Origin: Paraburkholderia sp. BL25I1N1
Lineage (GTDB): Bacteria > Pseudomonadota > Gammaproteobacteria > Burkholderiales > Burkholderiaceae
Reading direction: 5' to 3'
Length of the DNA: 64,000 nt
Assembly: GCF_003002025.1 (NCBI RefSeq)
Contig: NZ_PVZB01000032.1
Coordinates: 1 to 64,000 of the forward strand
The notes under the pieces were generated by a model that searched no databases, was not told the DNA's origin, and saw only the letters and a program-made list of their open reading frames with translations. Below are positions 34,696 to 44,096 of this stretch, piece after piece (position 1 is the first letter of the stretch; each line of letters begins with the position of its first letter). The position numbers and the translations under genes were made by a program.

Positions 34696-35262
34696 TCTGA
34701 ACTCCGAATGGCCAGTCACGCGGGGCAGGAGCGGGAGCCGATCGGCCGCTCGCAGGAGGTTCACTGTATGAGTACCGTTATAGTCTGCCCGTTCACCGAA
34801 CATGAGGACTGTGCACCGTAATCGGCGACGTTTGCGTGCGGAAACCCGCTGAATTACTCGTCGATACTGTGGTGTGGCGTGTCGTTGCGATGGGGCGACT
34901 GGTCGGTCACGAAGAGCGGCGAATTGCGATCCATTAGCGGTTTATAGAAGAAGCACGCATAGACGCGAATTTTTTGCACTGCATTGCAAGTCGAGCGAAG
35001 CAATGTAAGCCGTGAGGCAACCGGCCAGTTTCCAGAACCGTGCGGGTATAGCCTTTGCTCAAGCTCATACGGCCATTCTCACTTCCTGTGTAACGTGAGA
35101 TCCGCACTTGGGGACGACACTGTCCGGCTTCTGTTATCCGGCGCGCTCTGCATCATCATGGTTCGTCCGTGCGCGTGCCGATCAGCGAACGACAGTAGGG
35201 CGCCGGACTCGCCGCGACACCGGCTCGCATCGCCGCATTCACTTTTTTAGGAGAAACGCAGC
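34696..35262. other. Intergenic stretch without a supported gene
   Basis: 567 bp. A minus-strand frame 34854-34979 would give 41 residues (ending DTPHHSIDE) from a GTG without ribosome site, so it is not called. The remainder shows no recognisable coding or RNA gene. Confidence 0.35.
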
Positions 35263-35526
35263 ATGGACAACGATCTCGAAGCCCGCATTCGTACCCGGGC
35301 ATATCATCTCTGGGAAAACGATCCGTCACCGGACAACAACGCGGAAAAGCACTGGGAGGAAGCGCGCCGGCAGATCGAAGCCGAGGGTGACGATGCGCAG
35401 GACAGTCTTGAACCCAGCGCCGATCAGTCAGCTGAACGGGAGCGGGGCGGCCGCATCGCGCCAGAAGAGCAGTTACAGGACATGTCTGGCGACGGTGCGG
35501 ATGCAGGAACTCGAGAAAACCGGTAG
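35263..35526 (+). CDS. DUF2934 domain protein
   Basis: 87 residues. The N-terminal half is a DUF2934 domain (LEARIRTRAYHLWENDPSPD then AEKHWEEARRQIEAE), a short helical module common in rhizobia and burkholderias, of unknown function. The C-terminal half is acidic and disordered. GGAG lies 11 bases before ATG 35263. Confidence 0.8.
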   Translation: MDNDLEARIRTRAYHLWENDPSPDNNAEKHWEEARRQIEAEGDDAQDSLEPSADQSAERERGGRIAPEEQLQDMSGDGADAGTRENR

Positions 35527-35717
35527 CGTCGGCGCTGCCGTGGCGTTCGGAGCGCACGGCTCGCAGATACTGCTCGCTAACTGATCGGACCAGCCGAACT
35601 GCGTTGCGGGCGTCGGCAGGATCGCCTCACACTGCCGCGCCTCGCATGCGTGGATTGAGGCCGCATACTCGCCGCCTCGGATGTCCAGGTTTGAAACGCC
35701 CGCTTTTTTAGGGCGCT

Positions 35718-36635
35718 TCAATGCGTCGCGTTCAAACGAGCCTTGACGTCCGCGGCGTTGTCGTCTTTCGGCGTTTGAGACAACGAAGCAGTGACCTCCG
35801 CGCCGAAAAGAAAAACGATGCCGCAAAAATATAGCCACATCATCAACACAGCGAGCGAACCTGCTGCACCGAATGCGCCTGCGGTTCCAGCATGCGCGAG
35901 ATATAAACCGAACAGGTGCCGGCCCACGGTAAACAGCAGCGCCGCGACGGCCCCGCCGATCAGCGCGGAACGGAAATTGACCCGCTTGTCGGGGAGCCAC
36001 TTGATCAGCGCGCCGAGCCCGAACGTCAGTATCACGAGGCCGAAAGTGGACTGCGCGACGTCGGCAATGACGCTAAGCGTCGAGCTACCGAAAACGGCGC
36101 TGCCGGCCGTCTGTATCGCGGCGTCGAGTACCAGCGAGACCACCAGCAGAAAGCTGAGTCCCATGAGCAGGCCGAGCGAGACGAGTCGCGCCCGTATGAC
36201 CCACGCGAGGCCCACAAGGCCTTTAGGCGATTTTGCCGCGAACACGACATCGAGTGCTGTATTCAGGCAGGAGAACGTCGCCGAGGCCCCGACGAGAAGC
36301 AGCACGACAGAGAACGCCGCCGCCATGCCGCTACCATTCGAACGATGCGCGTGCTCGACGACAGCCTGCATCGCACTGGCGGCGTCATTGCCGAGCAACT
36401 GCCTGATCTGACCAAAGAATTGCCCCTGCGCGATGTCGCGGCCGACGAACCAGCCTGTAATCGCGAGGACGATCACTAAAGTCGGGGCCAGAGAAAACGC
36501 GGAGTAGAAACCGATGCTCGCGCCCATCATCGCGCAACGGTCCGACGAAAATCGCTCGACGGCGTCCCTCATGACGGCCACTGCGCCGCCTGCCCGGCTG
36601 GATCGGGAGCCTGCATCGCGTCGCTGATATTCCAT
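35718..36635 (-). CDS. YihY/BrkB family inner-membrane protein
   Basis: 305 residues from ATG 36635 (GGAG six bases upstream) with six predicted transmembrane helices. The family marks are the early MMGASIGFYSAFSLAPTLVI, GALIKWLPDKRVNFRSALIG in the loop, and AGSLAVLMMWLYFCGIVFLF near the end. Once annotated as ribonuclease BN, the family is now regarded as membrane proteins of unknown transport role. It follows the EEP-family gene by 91 bp on the same strand. Confidence 0.9.
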   Translation of the reverse strand: MEYQRRDAGSRSSRAGGAVAVMRDAVERFSSDRCAMMGASIGFYSAFSLAPTLVIVLAITGWFVGRDIAQGQFFGQIRQLLGNDAASAMQAVVEHAHRSNGSGMAAAFSVVLLLVGASATFSCLNTALDVVFAAKSPKGLVGLAWVIRARLVSLGLLMGLSFLLVVSLVLDAAIQTAGSAVFGSSTLSVIADVAQSTFGLVILTFGLGALIKWLPDKRVNFRSALIGGAVAALLFTVGRHLFGLYLAHAGTAGAFGAAGSLAVLMMWLYFCGIVFLFGAEVTASLSQTPKDDNAADVKARLNATH

Positions 36636-36726
36636 GCTGTTCTCCGGCCGGCTGGTTGTCTTCAGTGTCCTCGATCCGAGCAATTTCCGAGCCGCCGCGG
36701 CGTCAGGGCTTGTTTTTCATCGACGC

Positions 36727-37599
36727 CTAGCGCAGTTCGAGCCACATCGGCTGATGATCCGAGGCCTCGCTATCCTGATCGACCTCGCAAGCTGCGATGC
36801 GCGATGTCAGATCCTCGGTTACGAAAATGAAGTCGCAGGCGAATGGCCCCTCCGGCCACTGGTCGTGGTCATATAAACCCACTGTCGGGGCACGCGGAGC
36901 GTGAGGGTGCGAACTGGCCCACGCGTCGATAAAACGGGGAGCGTCGGCAATCGGTTCGAGCATCTGGCGATACGCGCTGCTTTCGAACGCACTGTTAAAG
37001 TCGCCACAGACAATCGCGTCCATGGGTCGCGCGGTGTTGTAAAACGGGCTGTCGATTTTCTCCGCCTTGGCGGGCGCTCGCGCGTGAGCGCACGCTTCCC
37101 TGTGCAGTTCCCGCAAACTGGCGACCTGCGCGAGCCGCTGCGTCTCCGAATAGAACTCAAGGTGCGTGGAGACCACCCGTATCGCGCCAATATCGGTTTC
37201 GATCACGGCTTCGAGCGCGACTCTCATCATCGACGGTTTGGCCGGGTCCGCCGGCCAGGGCAGCGAATGACGCAGTACTTGCCTGACGGGCAGGCGCGTG
37301 ACGATCGCGTTGCCGAACTGACGCCGGTGCCGGCTCGCGCCGAGCGCCGGAAGATCGGATCCCACTGCGTCGAGCACCGTGAACTGCGGAAGCAGCGCGG
37401 CCAACTCGACGAATTGATCGGCGGATGGGCCGCCGGCCAAACCGCCCGACGCCGGGCCTTCATGAAAACCGCGCGTGACTTCCTGCACGCAGAGAATGTC
37501 GAAATCGCACAGCGCGCGCGCTTCGCGTACGATTCGGGCGAGGTCGACCCGGCCGTCCGCGCCGCGTCCCCATTGAACATTCCAATCGACGAGTTTCAT
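36727..37599 (-). CDS. Endonuclease/exonuclease/phosphatase (EEP) family protein
   Basis: 290 residues with the EEP active-site set in order: KLVDWNVQWG, LCVQEVTRGF (metal-binding Glu), STHLEFYS (His), CGDFNSAFESS (Asp-Asn) and the final ASDHQPMWLEL (Asp-His). It may cleave nucleic acid or phosphoesters; no signal peptide is seen, so it is cytoplasmic. It lies between the ParB-like and BrkB genes in a likely minus-strand operon. Confidence 0.9.
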   Translation of the reverse strand: MKLVDWNVQWGRGADGRVDLARIVREARALCDFDILCVQEVTRGFHEGPASGGLAGGPSADQFVELAALLPQFTVLDAVGSDLPALGASRHRRQFGNAIVTRLPVRQVLRHSLPWPADPAKPSMMRVALEAVIETDIGAIRVVSTHLEFYSETQRLAQVASLRELHREACAHARAPAKAEKIDSPFYNTARPMDAIVCGDFNSAFESSAYRQMLEPIADAPRFIDAWASSHPHAPRAPTVGLYDHDQWPEGPFACDFIFVTEDLTSRIAACEVDQDSEASDHQPMWLELR

Positions 37600-37649
37600 G
37601 GCGGTTTAACCTCCATTCGGCTTGCGCCGCCAGGTTGTCCGGGGCAGAG

Positions 37650-38249
37650 CTAGCCCACTGTGTCCGGACCGAGGTAGCCGGGCAGTCCCAGCGCCGCCTT
37701 GGTCTTTGCCAGGCTGATCGCTTCGTCCACCAGCGCGGCGAATTTCTCGTCGCTGTCCGGTCGTGGCAGATTCGAGCGAAAGAAGTCGGCCCAGCGGAAT
37801 TCTTCCAGTGGGACATTGGTTTTCTCATAGCCGCCGGCATCGCGCACTGCCGCTGCGAGGCTGCGGTACTCGTCATCGGGCAGCGCCCAGATGTGTTCCG
37901 GCAAATCGGAAAACGGCCGGCGTTTGCCTTCAGCGTCGAACGGATACGCCCACCGTTCGTTTTCCATGCTCAGCCAGAAAGACGCCTGCGAATAAGAGGA
38001 AAGATCCCTGACCAGAACGACCGGCACGGACTTGACGCCCACGTGCCAGAGCGCGGCGGCCACGTGATGATGGTCGATCGCAAACGGCGTGTCGCCCGGA
38101 CCGTAGACGACGGGTATCGGTTTCTCAGCGATCGCCATTTCCAGATCGTGCCCGCTCAGCGCTTTATATTGGCTGATTTTATTGCGGACCTCCCGCGCGC
38201 CGTGTGTCAGTTGAGTGGGACGCAGGCGTTCGATTTTTAGTGTGATCAT
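37650..38249 (-). CDS. ParB-like nuclease-domain protein
   Basis: 199 residues from ATG 38249, preceded by GGGAG. The ParB-like superfamily core is visible as LRPTQLTHGAREVRNKISQY near the start and the acidic/His cluster PFAIDHHHVAAALWHVG near residue 65, as in the ParBc_2 subfamily. No HTH follows, so it is not a chromosome partitioning protein. Function unknown; an EEP family gene follows 50 bp later. Confidence 0.75.
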   Translation of the reverse strand: MITLKIERLRPTQLTHGAREVRNKISQYKALSGHDLEMAIAEKPIPVVYGPGDTPFAIDHHHVAAALWHVGVKSVPVVLVRDLSSYSQASFWLSMENERWAYPFDAEGKRRPFSDLPEHIWALPDDEYRSLAAAVRDAGGYEKTNVPLEEFRWADFFRSNLPRPDSDEKFAALVDEAISLAKTKAALGLPGYLGPDTVG

Positions 38250-38526
38250 GCCGTCTCCCTTGCAAAAAGCGGTCGACCAGAGTCCGCCTGTTGAGTCCTC
38301 GCGCAAGATGCATGCCGCTGTGAATAGAAGCAGCACGCGTGTCTGGCAGTCGTCATGACGAACCCTCGTTCTCGCGCCGGGCGTGTGCCTTGCTCCGAGT
38401 CAAACCGGCGCGGCAACGCGTCTATAACCGCGATTGTCGCTGCCCTTCAACTCGCGGACAAGCTGAGCAGTAAGCGCAAACAATCGATCTAATGCTTGTG
38501 GTCCGCGCTGAAATCCTGCCTTCCGC

Positions 38527-39432
38527 TTACGCCACCGAATGCACGGCTTCTAAGCCGAGCCGTTCGATCAACCGCTGCGCGTCGAAGGGCGCATGTGTTT
38601 TGGCATCGTTGTCGAAATAGCAGTACACGTCGCGGCGCGCCCGACGCGGTGGATGAGGATTCGGCGCGATCAGCCGCGCGTTTGCGGGCTGCGAACCGCG
38701 GCGCCATGCGTCGATGCGGGCGGCCCAGTCGTCTAGCGCTTCGTCCGCGTAGGCGCCGGAATACCGCGACTCGGTGCCGTGCAGTCGGATGTACACGAAG
38801 TCAGCGGTAACGTCTTCCGCCAGCGGCCACGGTTCGGTCGAATCGGAGACAACCAGCGCGGTGTCGTATTGCCTGAGCAGGTCGATGAAAGCGGCGTCCA
38901 TAAAACTGGCGTGACGCACCTCGACGGCGTGGCGCAGTTTGCGCTTGCGGTCTATCGCGACATAGGGCGTCTTGACCCGCGCATCGTGTTGCTCCGCCAA
39001 AGAGAGCGCGGCCGCAGTGTCGCGAGGCAGGAAACGTAAAAAGCGTTCCATGGCCGCCGGCTCGAAGCGGAACGAAGGCGGGAACTGCCACAGAATGGGG
39101 CCCAGCTTTTCATTCAGGGCGAGCAGGCCCTGCGCGAAAAAATTGGCGCTGCCCACTTGCGCGGTGTCGTCGCGGAAACGCAGCAGATGCGTCAGATACC
39201 GCGCGCCTTTCACACTGAAGACGAAATCGGCGGGCGTCTCGGCATACCAACGCCGCCAACTGTCGAGCGACTGAAGGCTGTAATGCGTACCATTGATTTC
39301 AATGCTCTGGAAAAGCGACGACGCAAACTGCAGTTCGGCGGCCTGTTTCAGCCCACGGGGGTAGAAGGCATCTCTCCACCCCTTGTAGCGCCAACCGGAA
39401 ATGCCGATACGTACGTCGCCGATCTGTTTCAT
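38527..39432 (-). CDS. DUF72 family protein
   Basis: About 301 residues of the DUF72 TIM-barrel family (YecE-like). Typical segments are RIGISGWRYKGWRDAFYP, FQSIEINGTHYSL, ADFVFSVKGARYLTH and YIRLHGTESRYSGAY near the C-terminus. Its biochemical function is unknown. Starts at 39432 and 39453 are both possible and neither has a strong ribosome site. It faces the ParB-like gene across 277 bp. Confidence 0.88.
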   Translation of the reverse strand: MKQIGDVRIGISGWRYKGWRDAFYPRGLKQAAELQFASSLFQSIEINGTHYSLQSLDSWRRWYAETPADFVFSVKGARYLTHLLRFRDDTAQVGSANFFAQGLLALNEKLGPILWQFPPSFRFEPAAMERFLRFLPRDTAAALSLAEQHDARVKTPYVAIDRKRKLRHAVEVRHASFMDAAFIDLLRQYDTALVVSDSTEPWPLAEDVTADFVYIRLHGTESRYSGAYADEALDDWAARIDAWRRGSQPANARLIAPNPHPPRRARRDVYCYFDNDAKTHAPFDAQRLIERLGLEAVHSVA

Positions 39433-39585
39433 GGGTCTATCGCGCGAATGCATGTGTGAACCGAATGCAGACGACGCGAGCAACCGGTGTTCCCGCAGTG
39501 TCGCGGCGCCCGGGGTTCAGTTCACAGGGTACGGATCGCCTGACTGCAAGGCGCTCAATAACGGACTATCAAGGAGTAAGAAGTC

Positions 39586-40092
39586 GTGCCGAAAGCTTCT
39601 CCATCAACCGCGTTTGGAATTTTCGAGCGCGTGGTCGTTAGCCTCTACGACGGCGGCGTGCTGTCGCCGGCGGTGCTGGAGCGCGTCATTGGCGCGTTCG
39701 CCCAAGCGGATGCCGACTGGCATGGCACCCCACGAGTCCGTTCCGTCGATGGCCGCTCGCTGCATGAAATCGTCGTACACACGATGCTTCCGGGCGATGA
39801 CCAGCAGTCGGCGTCGACCTCGTTTATGACGGTGGTCGAACACATCGCGGAAACCGCGCTTTCGGCTGGCGCTGCGAGTGAAACTGCCAGGGAAGCCGAA
39901 CCGCGGCGCGCCAAAACCAGAAAACCAGCCGACGCGAACGAAGAATCCGCTGCGGATGAACTGCTGGCGCAATTGTCCGGCAGTGCACCCTCGGCCAAGC
40001 GGCGTCGCTCGAACAAAGCCGATACGCCGGCCGGGTCGAGCACCTTCAATCCGTTTCTGAATGCGGCGCTACCGCGTACGAAGAAGTCCTGA
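39586..40092 (+). CDS. Hypothetical basic protein
   Basis: 168 residues from GTG 39586, preceded by AAGGAG nine bases away. The N-terminal 75 residues form an ordered alpha/beta segment (FGIFERVVVSLYDGGVLSPA then VLERVIGAFAQADADW). The C-terminal half is Lys/Arg/Ala-rich and probably disordered, as in nucleic-acid-associated proteins. No family was recognised. It converges with the SDR gene, with 12 bp between stops. Confidence 0.6.
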   Translation: MPKASPSTAFGIFERVVVSLYDGGVLSPAVLERVIGAFAQADADWHGTPRVRSVDGRSLHEIVVHTMLPGDDQQSASTSFMTVVEHIAETALSAGAASETAREAEPRRAKTRKPADANEESAADELLAQLSGSAPSAKRRRSNKADTPAGSSTFNPFLNAALPRTKKS

Positions 40093-40104
40093 CAGCCGTC
40101 CGCT

Positions 40105-40848
40105 TCACTGCGAATTGGCCCACGCAATAGCGTCCTCACCGGCGGCGATGCGCAGCGGGGCCGATGGGTCGTTCGCCGCGCGCCACACGGCTTGCGCTAC
40201 GTCGAGCGAGCGTGTGATCGCCGACTCCTGCTGCCATTGGGCGAAGACGCGTTGCGCCAGATCCGAATACGCTTCGGGAACGCCGCCCTGCATGCGGGAC
40301 TGCGCGTTTTCGCCGAAGCGGGTTTCCGGCGCGCGTCCCGGCAGGACGAGGCGCACGCGTACATCGAACGGCTCCAGTTCCAGCGCCACGGATTCGCTGA
40401 ACGCGTTGATCGCCGCCTTGCTGGCGGTGTACACGGACAACAGATGGAGCGGCCTCAAGGTCACACTCGAAGTGACGTTGACGACGACGCCTTCCCTGCG
40501 TTCCCGAAACTGAGGCAGGACCGCCTGGGTCATCGCTATCGTGCCGAGCGTGTTCGTTTCGAAGACTTCGCGAGCGATGTCCATCGAGGTGCCTTCTAGG
40601 GCGTTCAGCACGCCAATCCCCGCGTTATTGACGAGTACGTCGAGCGGCCCGGCAGCCTCCACGGCATCACGGATGCTCTGCGGATCCGTCACATTGAGGC
40701 CAAGTACGCGCAGACGTTCGGAGCGCGGCAGAACATCCTCGCGCGGCGTGCGCATGGTGGCGATGACGCGCCAGTCACGTTCGAGGAAATAGCGGGCGGT
40801 GTCGAGGCCGAATCCGGACGAGCATCCGGTGATCAGGACGGTTTTCAT
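40105..40848 (-). CDS. SDR-family oxidoreductase
   Basis: 247-residue classical short-chain dehydrogenase. It has TGCSSGFGLDTAR at the cofactor loop, NNAGIG, and the catalytic Ser and Tyr-x-x-x-Lys in NVTSSVTLRPLHLLSVYTAS followed by K. It is divergent from an AraC regulator gene (98 bp), the usual arrangement for a regulator and its target. Substrate unknown. Confidence 0.9.
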   Translation of the reverse strand: MKTVLITGCSSGFGLDTARYFLERDWRVIATMRTPREDVLPRSERLRVLGLNVTDPQSIRDAVEAAGPLDVLVNNAGIGVLNALEGTSMDIAREVFETNTLGTIAMTQAVLPQFRERREGVVVNVTSSVTLRPLHLLSVYTASKAAINAFSESVALELEPFDVRVRLVLPGRAPETRFGENAQSRMQGGVPEAYSDLAQRVFAQWQQESAITRSLDVAQAVWRAANDPSAPLRIAAGEDAIAWANSQ

Positions 40849-40946
40849 GGCGAGTCCAATAGAGGGTGGCGGGATCCACACAATAAGTCGCCACCGCCGG
40901 ACTTGCTACAATCGAGCGTCCGGTTTTCATTCGAAGGAGTCCGGTT

Positions 40947-41849
40947 ATGGTGGACCCTCTTGCCGAGATCGTCACGCTGCTGCAGCCGCTCGCCACGTTC
41001 TCGAAGGTGGTCAGCGGCGCGGGTCGCTGGCGCGTTCGCCGCTCAGAAGCCGGGCAGCCGTTCTACTGCGTGATCCTCGCCGGTTCGTGCCGCCTCGCGG
41101 CGAATGGGCACGAGCCGATTATTCTTCAGGCAGATGACTTCGTTCTGATCCCTGAGGTATGCGGCTTCACGATGTCGAGTCTCGAGCCACCCGAACAGGA
41201 GGACGCCGACACTTCGCCCGTCGCGCTGCTCGACGGCGGATTCAGGCTCGGCGTCGAGAGCGGCCCGGCTGACGTGCAACTGCTTGTCGGCCACTGCGTG
41301 TTCGGTTCGCCGGACGCGGCCTTGCTGGTCTCACTTCTTCCTGATCTCGTGCATGTTCGCGGCGAGCCCAGGCTGGCCACCCTGGTGAAACTCGTGAGAG
41401 ACGAATCTCGTGAGCAGCGTCCCGCGCGGGAGGTCGTGCTCGCGCGGCTGCTCGAGGTTCTTTTCATCGAAGCGCTCCGGTCGACGGGAACGGCAGCGTC
41501 GCCCGGCCTTGTGCGCGGACTCGCCGACGGACGTCTTGCGCTGGCCATACGTCAGATGCACGAAAGTCCCGGCAAGTCCTGGACGGTTGCGCAACTGGCG
41601 GCAGCCGCCGCGCTGTCCCGCTCGGCATTTTTCGAACGCTTCAGCCGCGCAGTCGGCGTCGCGCCGATGGAATACCTGTTGTCCTGGCGCATGGCCTTGG
41701 CGAAGAACCTGTTGCGGCGGAATGACAGCGGCGTCGCGAAAGTAGCGGAGCGCGTCGGCTACAGTTCGGCGAGTGCGTTCAGCGTCGCGTTCACTCGCCA
41801 TGTCGGACTGCCGCCGACCCAGTACGCGCACGAGCAGAGCGATACGTAA
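40947..41849 (+). CDS. AraC-family transcriptional regulator with cupin-type N-terminus
   Basis: 300 residues; AAGGAG precedes ATG 40947. The N-terminal half is a Cupin_6-type ligand domain (FYCVILAGSCRLAANGHEPI region). The C-terminal double HTH is WTVAQLAAAAALSRSAFFER then VAKVAERVGYSSASAFSVAF, with the conserved TRHVGLPPTQYA end. It is divergent from the SDR gene and probably controls it. Confidence 0.9.
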   Translation: MVDPLAEIVTLLQPLATFSKVVSGAGRWRVRRSEAGQPFYCVILAGSCRLAANGHEPIILQADDFVLIPEVCGFTMSSLEPPEQEDADTSPVALLDGGFRLGVESGPADVQLLVGHCVFGSPDAALLVSLLPDLVHVRGEPRLATLVKLVRDESREQRPAREVVLARLLEVLFIEALRSTGTAASPGLVRGLADGRLALAIRQMHESPGKSWTVAQLAAAAALSRSAFFERFSRAVGVAPMEYLLSWRMALAKNLLRRNDSGVAKVAERVGYSSASAFSVAFTRHVGLPPTQYAHEQSDT

Positions 41850-42044
41850 CGCCTGTGATGTGCGCCGGAATGCGGCGAGTTGCCTGCACAATTTCAGGTA
41901 GTATTTGTTCGCGGTGAACTGCAACGTCGATTAGAACAAGTCATGCATTCGGCGCGAGACGCTCTTGCCAATCAGAGTTGTGCCAGTCGGCTTTGAGTGT
42001 CTCCCGCATTGCTGCATAGCGAGGCCGCTCCAGGAGGATCTGCC

Positions 42045-42482
42045 ATGAATACGAAGCAGGGTAAAAAAGTGCATCTCGATGCTGCCGCATCGCATCACGA
42101 GCAGGCGGCGCGCTTTCATCGCGAGGCATCGCAATACTACGAGGCGGCCAGGAATTACGATCACGCCGCTCATCAGGCCGTACTGGCGCAAGGCCATGCA
42201 CTGTATGCCATCGAGGAATCCAATCTCGCCGCCAGGCATTCAGGCACTCCGTTGCCGGCAGGGTCCGTCGATAGCGGCCTGACTGCCGCGCAACATCATG
42301 CAGCGGCGTCGGAACTTCATGGGCAGGCGGCGCAACATCTTCGGCGCGCGGCAAAAGTCTTCGATGAAGACCGCAGCGCAGTCGCCCATGAAACTCAGGT
42401 GGGATTTTCTTTGGCGTCACGGGCGCTCGCGCATGGCAACGAAGCCGCCAAACAATATGTCGCATCGCTGCGGGAAAAATAG
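42045..42482 (+). CDS. Histidine/alanine-rich helical protein, unknown
   Basis: 145 residues from ATG 42045 with AGGAGG eight bases upstream. It is built from repeated HH(x)A helical units (AAASHHEQAARFHREASQYY, AARNYDHAAHQAVLAQGHAL, TAAQHHAAASELHGQAAQHL), suggesting a helical-hairpin bundle of the ferritin-like or metal-binding type. No known family was assigned. It ends 11 bp before the ECF sigma gene. Confidence 0.6.
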   Translation: MNTKQGKKVHLDAAASHHEQAARFHREASQYYEAARNYDHAAHQAVLAQGHALYAIEESNLAARHSGTPLPAGSVDSGLTAAQHHAAASELHGQAAQHLRRAAKVFDEDRSAVAHETQVGFSLASRALAHGNEAAKQYVASLREK

Positions 42483-42493
42483 GAAACCGGTGC

Positions 42494-43375
42494 ATGGACG
42501 ACAACGCACGTGCCTTTAATGGGCTGCGCCCGCGATTGCAGAAGATTGCGTATCGAATGCTGGGGTCGGTTGCCGAGGCCGAAGATATCGTGCAGGACGT
42601 CTGGCTGCGTTGGCATGCAACAGCCCGTGATGCCATCGACAACGCGGAGGCATGGCTGGTCGCGGTCACGACACGGATGTCCATCGACCGTCTGCGCGCG
42701 GCGAAGATTCAACGCGAACACTACACGGGCATCTGGTTGCCCGAACCGCTGATGAGCGATTTGCCGGCGACGCCGGAGGAGGCCACGGAGCGCGCCGACG
42801 ACGTCTCCGTGGCTTTTCTGGTGCTGCTCGAGCGGCTGACACCTGAAGCCCGCGCGGCGTTCCTGCTGCGCGAGATATTCGACGCCGACTATGACGAGGT
42901 CGCCCAGGCCATAGGCAAGACGGAGGCGGCGTGCCGCCAGCTGGTAAGCCGTGCAAAAGCGCAACTACGCGACGAACGTCCGCGCTACGAAGTACCGCGC
43001 GAAACGCATCTGCGCTTGCTGCGAACATTCGTGCAGGCGCTGCAGCGCGGCGACTTTCACGCGATCAACGCATTGCTGGCCGAAGACGCAAAGCTGATCG
43101 GCGACGGCGGCGGCAAAGTCCAGAGCTTCCCGAAACCGATGGTTGGCGGCCAGCGCATTGCGCAGCTGTTCTACGCGTCGTCCCGGCGTTATGGCGACGA
43201 ACTCAGCGTCAAGCTGGTGGTGCTCAACGGCCAATGGGCGCTGCTGCGCTTTATCGAAGGCAAACTCGAATCGGCACAGTCGTTCGAAACCGACGGCGAA
43301 CGCATCGTTCGTATTCATGTGCAGCGCAACCCTGACAAGCTTGCGCGCATCGCGGCAGCACACGCCAACGGCTGA
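42494..43375 (+). CDS. ECF41-type RNA polymerase sigma factor (SigJ-like)
   Basis: 293 residues. Region 2 contains RIAYRMLGSVAEAEDIVQDV-like sequence (residues 15-40), and region 4 lies in LTPEARAAFLLREIFDADYD and EVAQAIGKTEAACRQLVSRA. A C-terminal SnoaL-like domain (about 175-290) ends with NPDKLARI, the conserved NPDKL motif of ECF41 factors, whose extension modulates activity in place of a separate anti-sigma. The carboxymuconolactone-decarboxylase gene downstream is the usual ECF41 partner. Confidence 0.92.
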   Translation: MDDNARAFNGLRPRLQKIAYRMLGSVAEAEDIVQDVWLRWHATARDAIDNAEAWLVAVTTRMSIDRLRAAKIQREHYTGIWLPEPLMSDLPATPEEATERADDVSVAFLVLLERLTPEARAAFLLREIFDADYDEVAQAIGKTEAACRQLVSRAKAQLRDERPRYEVPRETHLRLLRTFVQALQRGDFHAINALLAEDAKLIGDGGGKVQSFPKPMVGGQRIAQLFYASSRRYGDELSVKLVVLNGQWALLRFIEGKLESAQSFETDGERIVRIHVQRNPDKLARIAAAHANG

Positions 43376-43560
43376 ACGCCGGTTTCTCCGCAGCGCGGGC
43401 GCGCGTCGCCGACTCGATTGGTGCCGCGCGGACAACACGGTGAGCGCGTCCCCAGGCCTACCGTGACACGCCGCGCCCACCTACGATGACTTTGTGCGGC
43501 TCGTTGCCGCTAACGCCACCTGCAAGGCAGGGTGGCCACTCATTGTCGCCAGGAGAAATC

Positions 43561-44040
43561 ATGACGCAGCGTATCAACTATGTGCAGCAATCGCCGGAAC
43601 TGTTCAAGAAGTTTTTCGAACTCAGCAATCTGCTGAAAGACAGCACGATCGAAGAATCGATCCGTGACCTGGTGTCGATCCGGGCGTCGCAACTCAATGG
43701 CTGTGGATTCTGTCTGGACATGCACGTGAAGGAAGCGCGCATGCACGGCGAGCGCGAGTTGCGCGTCCATCACCTCGCGACGTGGCGCGAGTCGACGCTT
43801 TTCGCGCCGCGCGAACGCGCCGCGCTGGCGTGGACGGAAGTGTTGACCCGGCTTCCCGAGCACGGCGTGCCCGACGAGCTCTACGAGCGCGTGCGTGGCC
43901 AATTTTCCGAAAAGGAACTGTCGGACCTGACGTTCGAAGTGATGGCGATCAACGGATGGAACCGCGCGAACGTCGCGTTCAAGACGGTGCCGGGTTCGTC
44001 CGACAAGGCATTCGGTCTGGACAAGGCGAACCTCGTCTGA
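43561..44040 (+). CDS. Carboxymuconolactone decarboxylase/AhpD family protein
   Basis: 159 residues from ATG 43561 with GGAG five bases upstream. The redox motif CxxC with a nearby histidine is intact in NGCGFCLDMHVKEAR, as in AhpD-like alkylhydroperoxidases, rather than the true decarboxylase. Gene pairs of ECF41 sigma factor and such a protein are widespread, and the sigma factor typically drives the promoter of this gene. It starts 185 bp after the sigma gene. Confidence 0.92.
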   Translation: MTQRINYVQQSPELFKKFFELSNLLKDSTIEESIRDLVSIRASQLNGCGFCLDMHVKEARMHGERELRVHHLATWRESTLFAPRERAALAWTEVLTRLPEHGVPDELYERVRGQFSEKELSDLTFEVMAINGWNRANVAFKTVPGSSDKAFGLDKANLV

Positions 44041-44096
44041 GCAGACGGGTTTCGCTTTTGTCCAGTTCAGGCCCGCGCGGGCGGGCCGCGTTATTC

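Noticed and set aside
34854..34979. 41-residue minus-strand frame
   Set aside because: GTG start without ribosome site and no conservation evidence; left in the gap note only.
35689..35722. Hairpin at the end of the BrkB gene as a terminator
   Set aside because: The stem has mismatches and lacks a T-run on the minus strand, and it overlaps the coding end.
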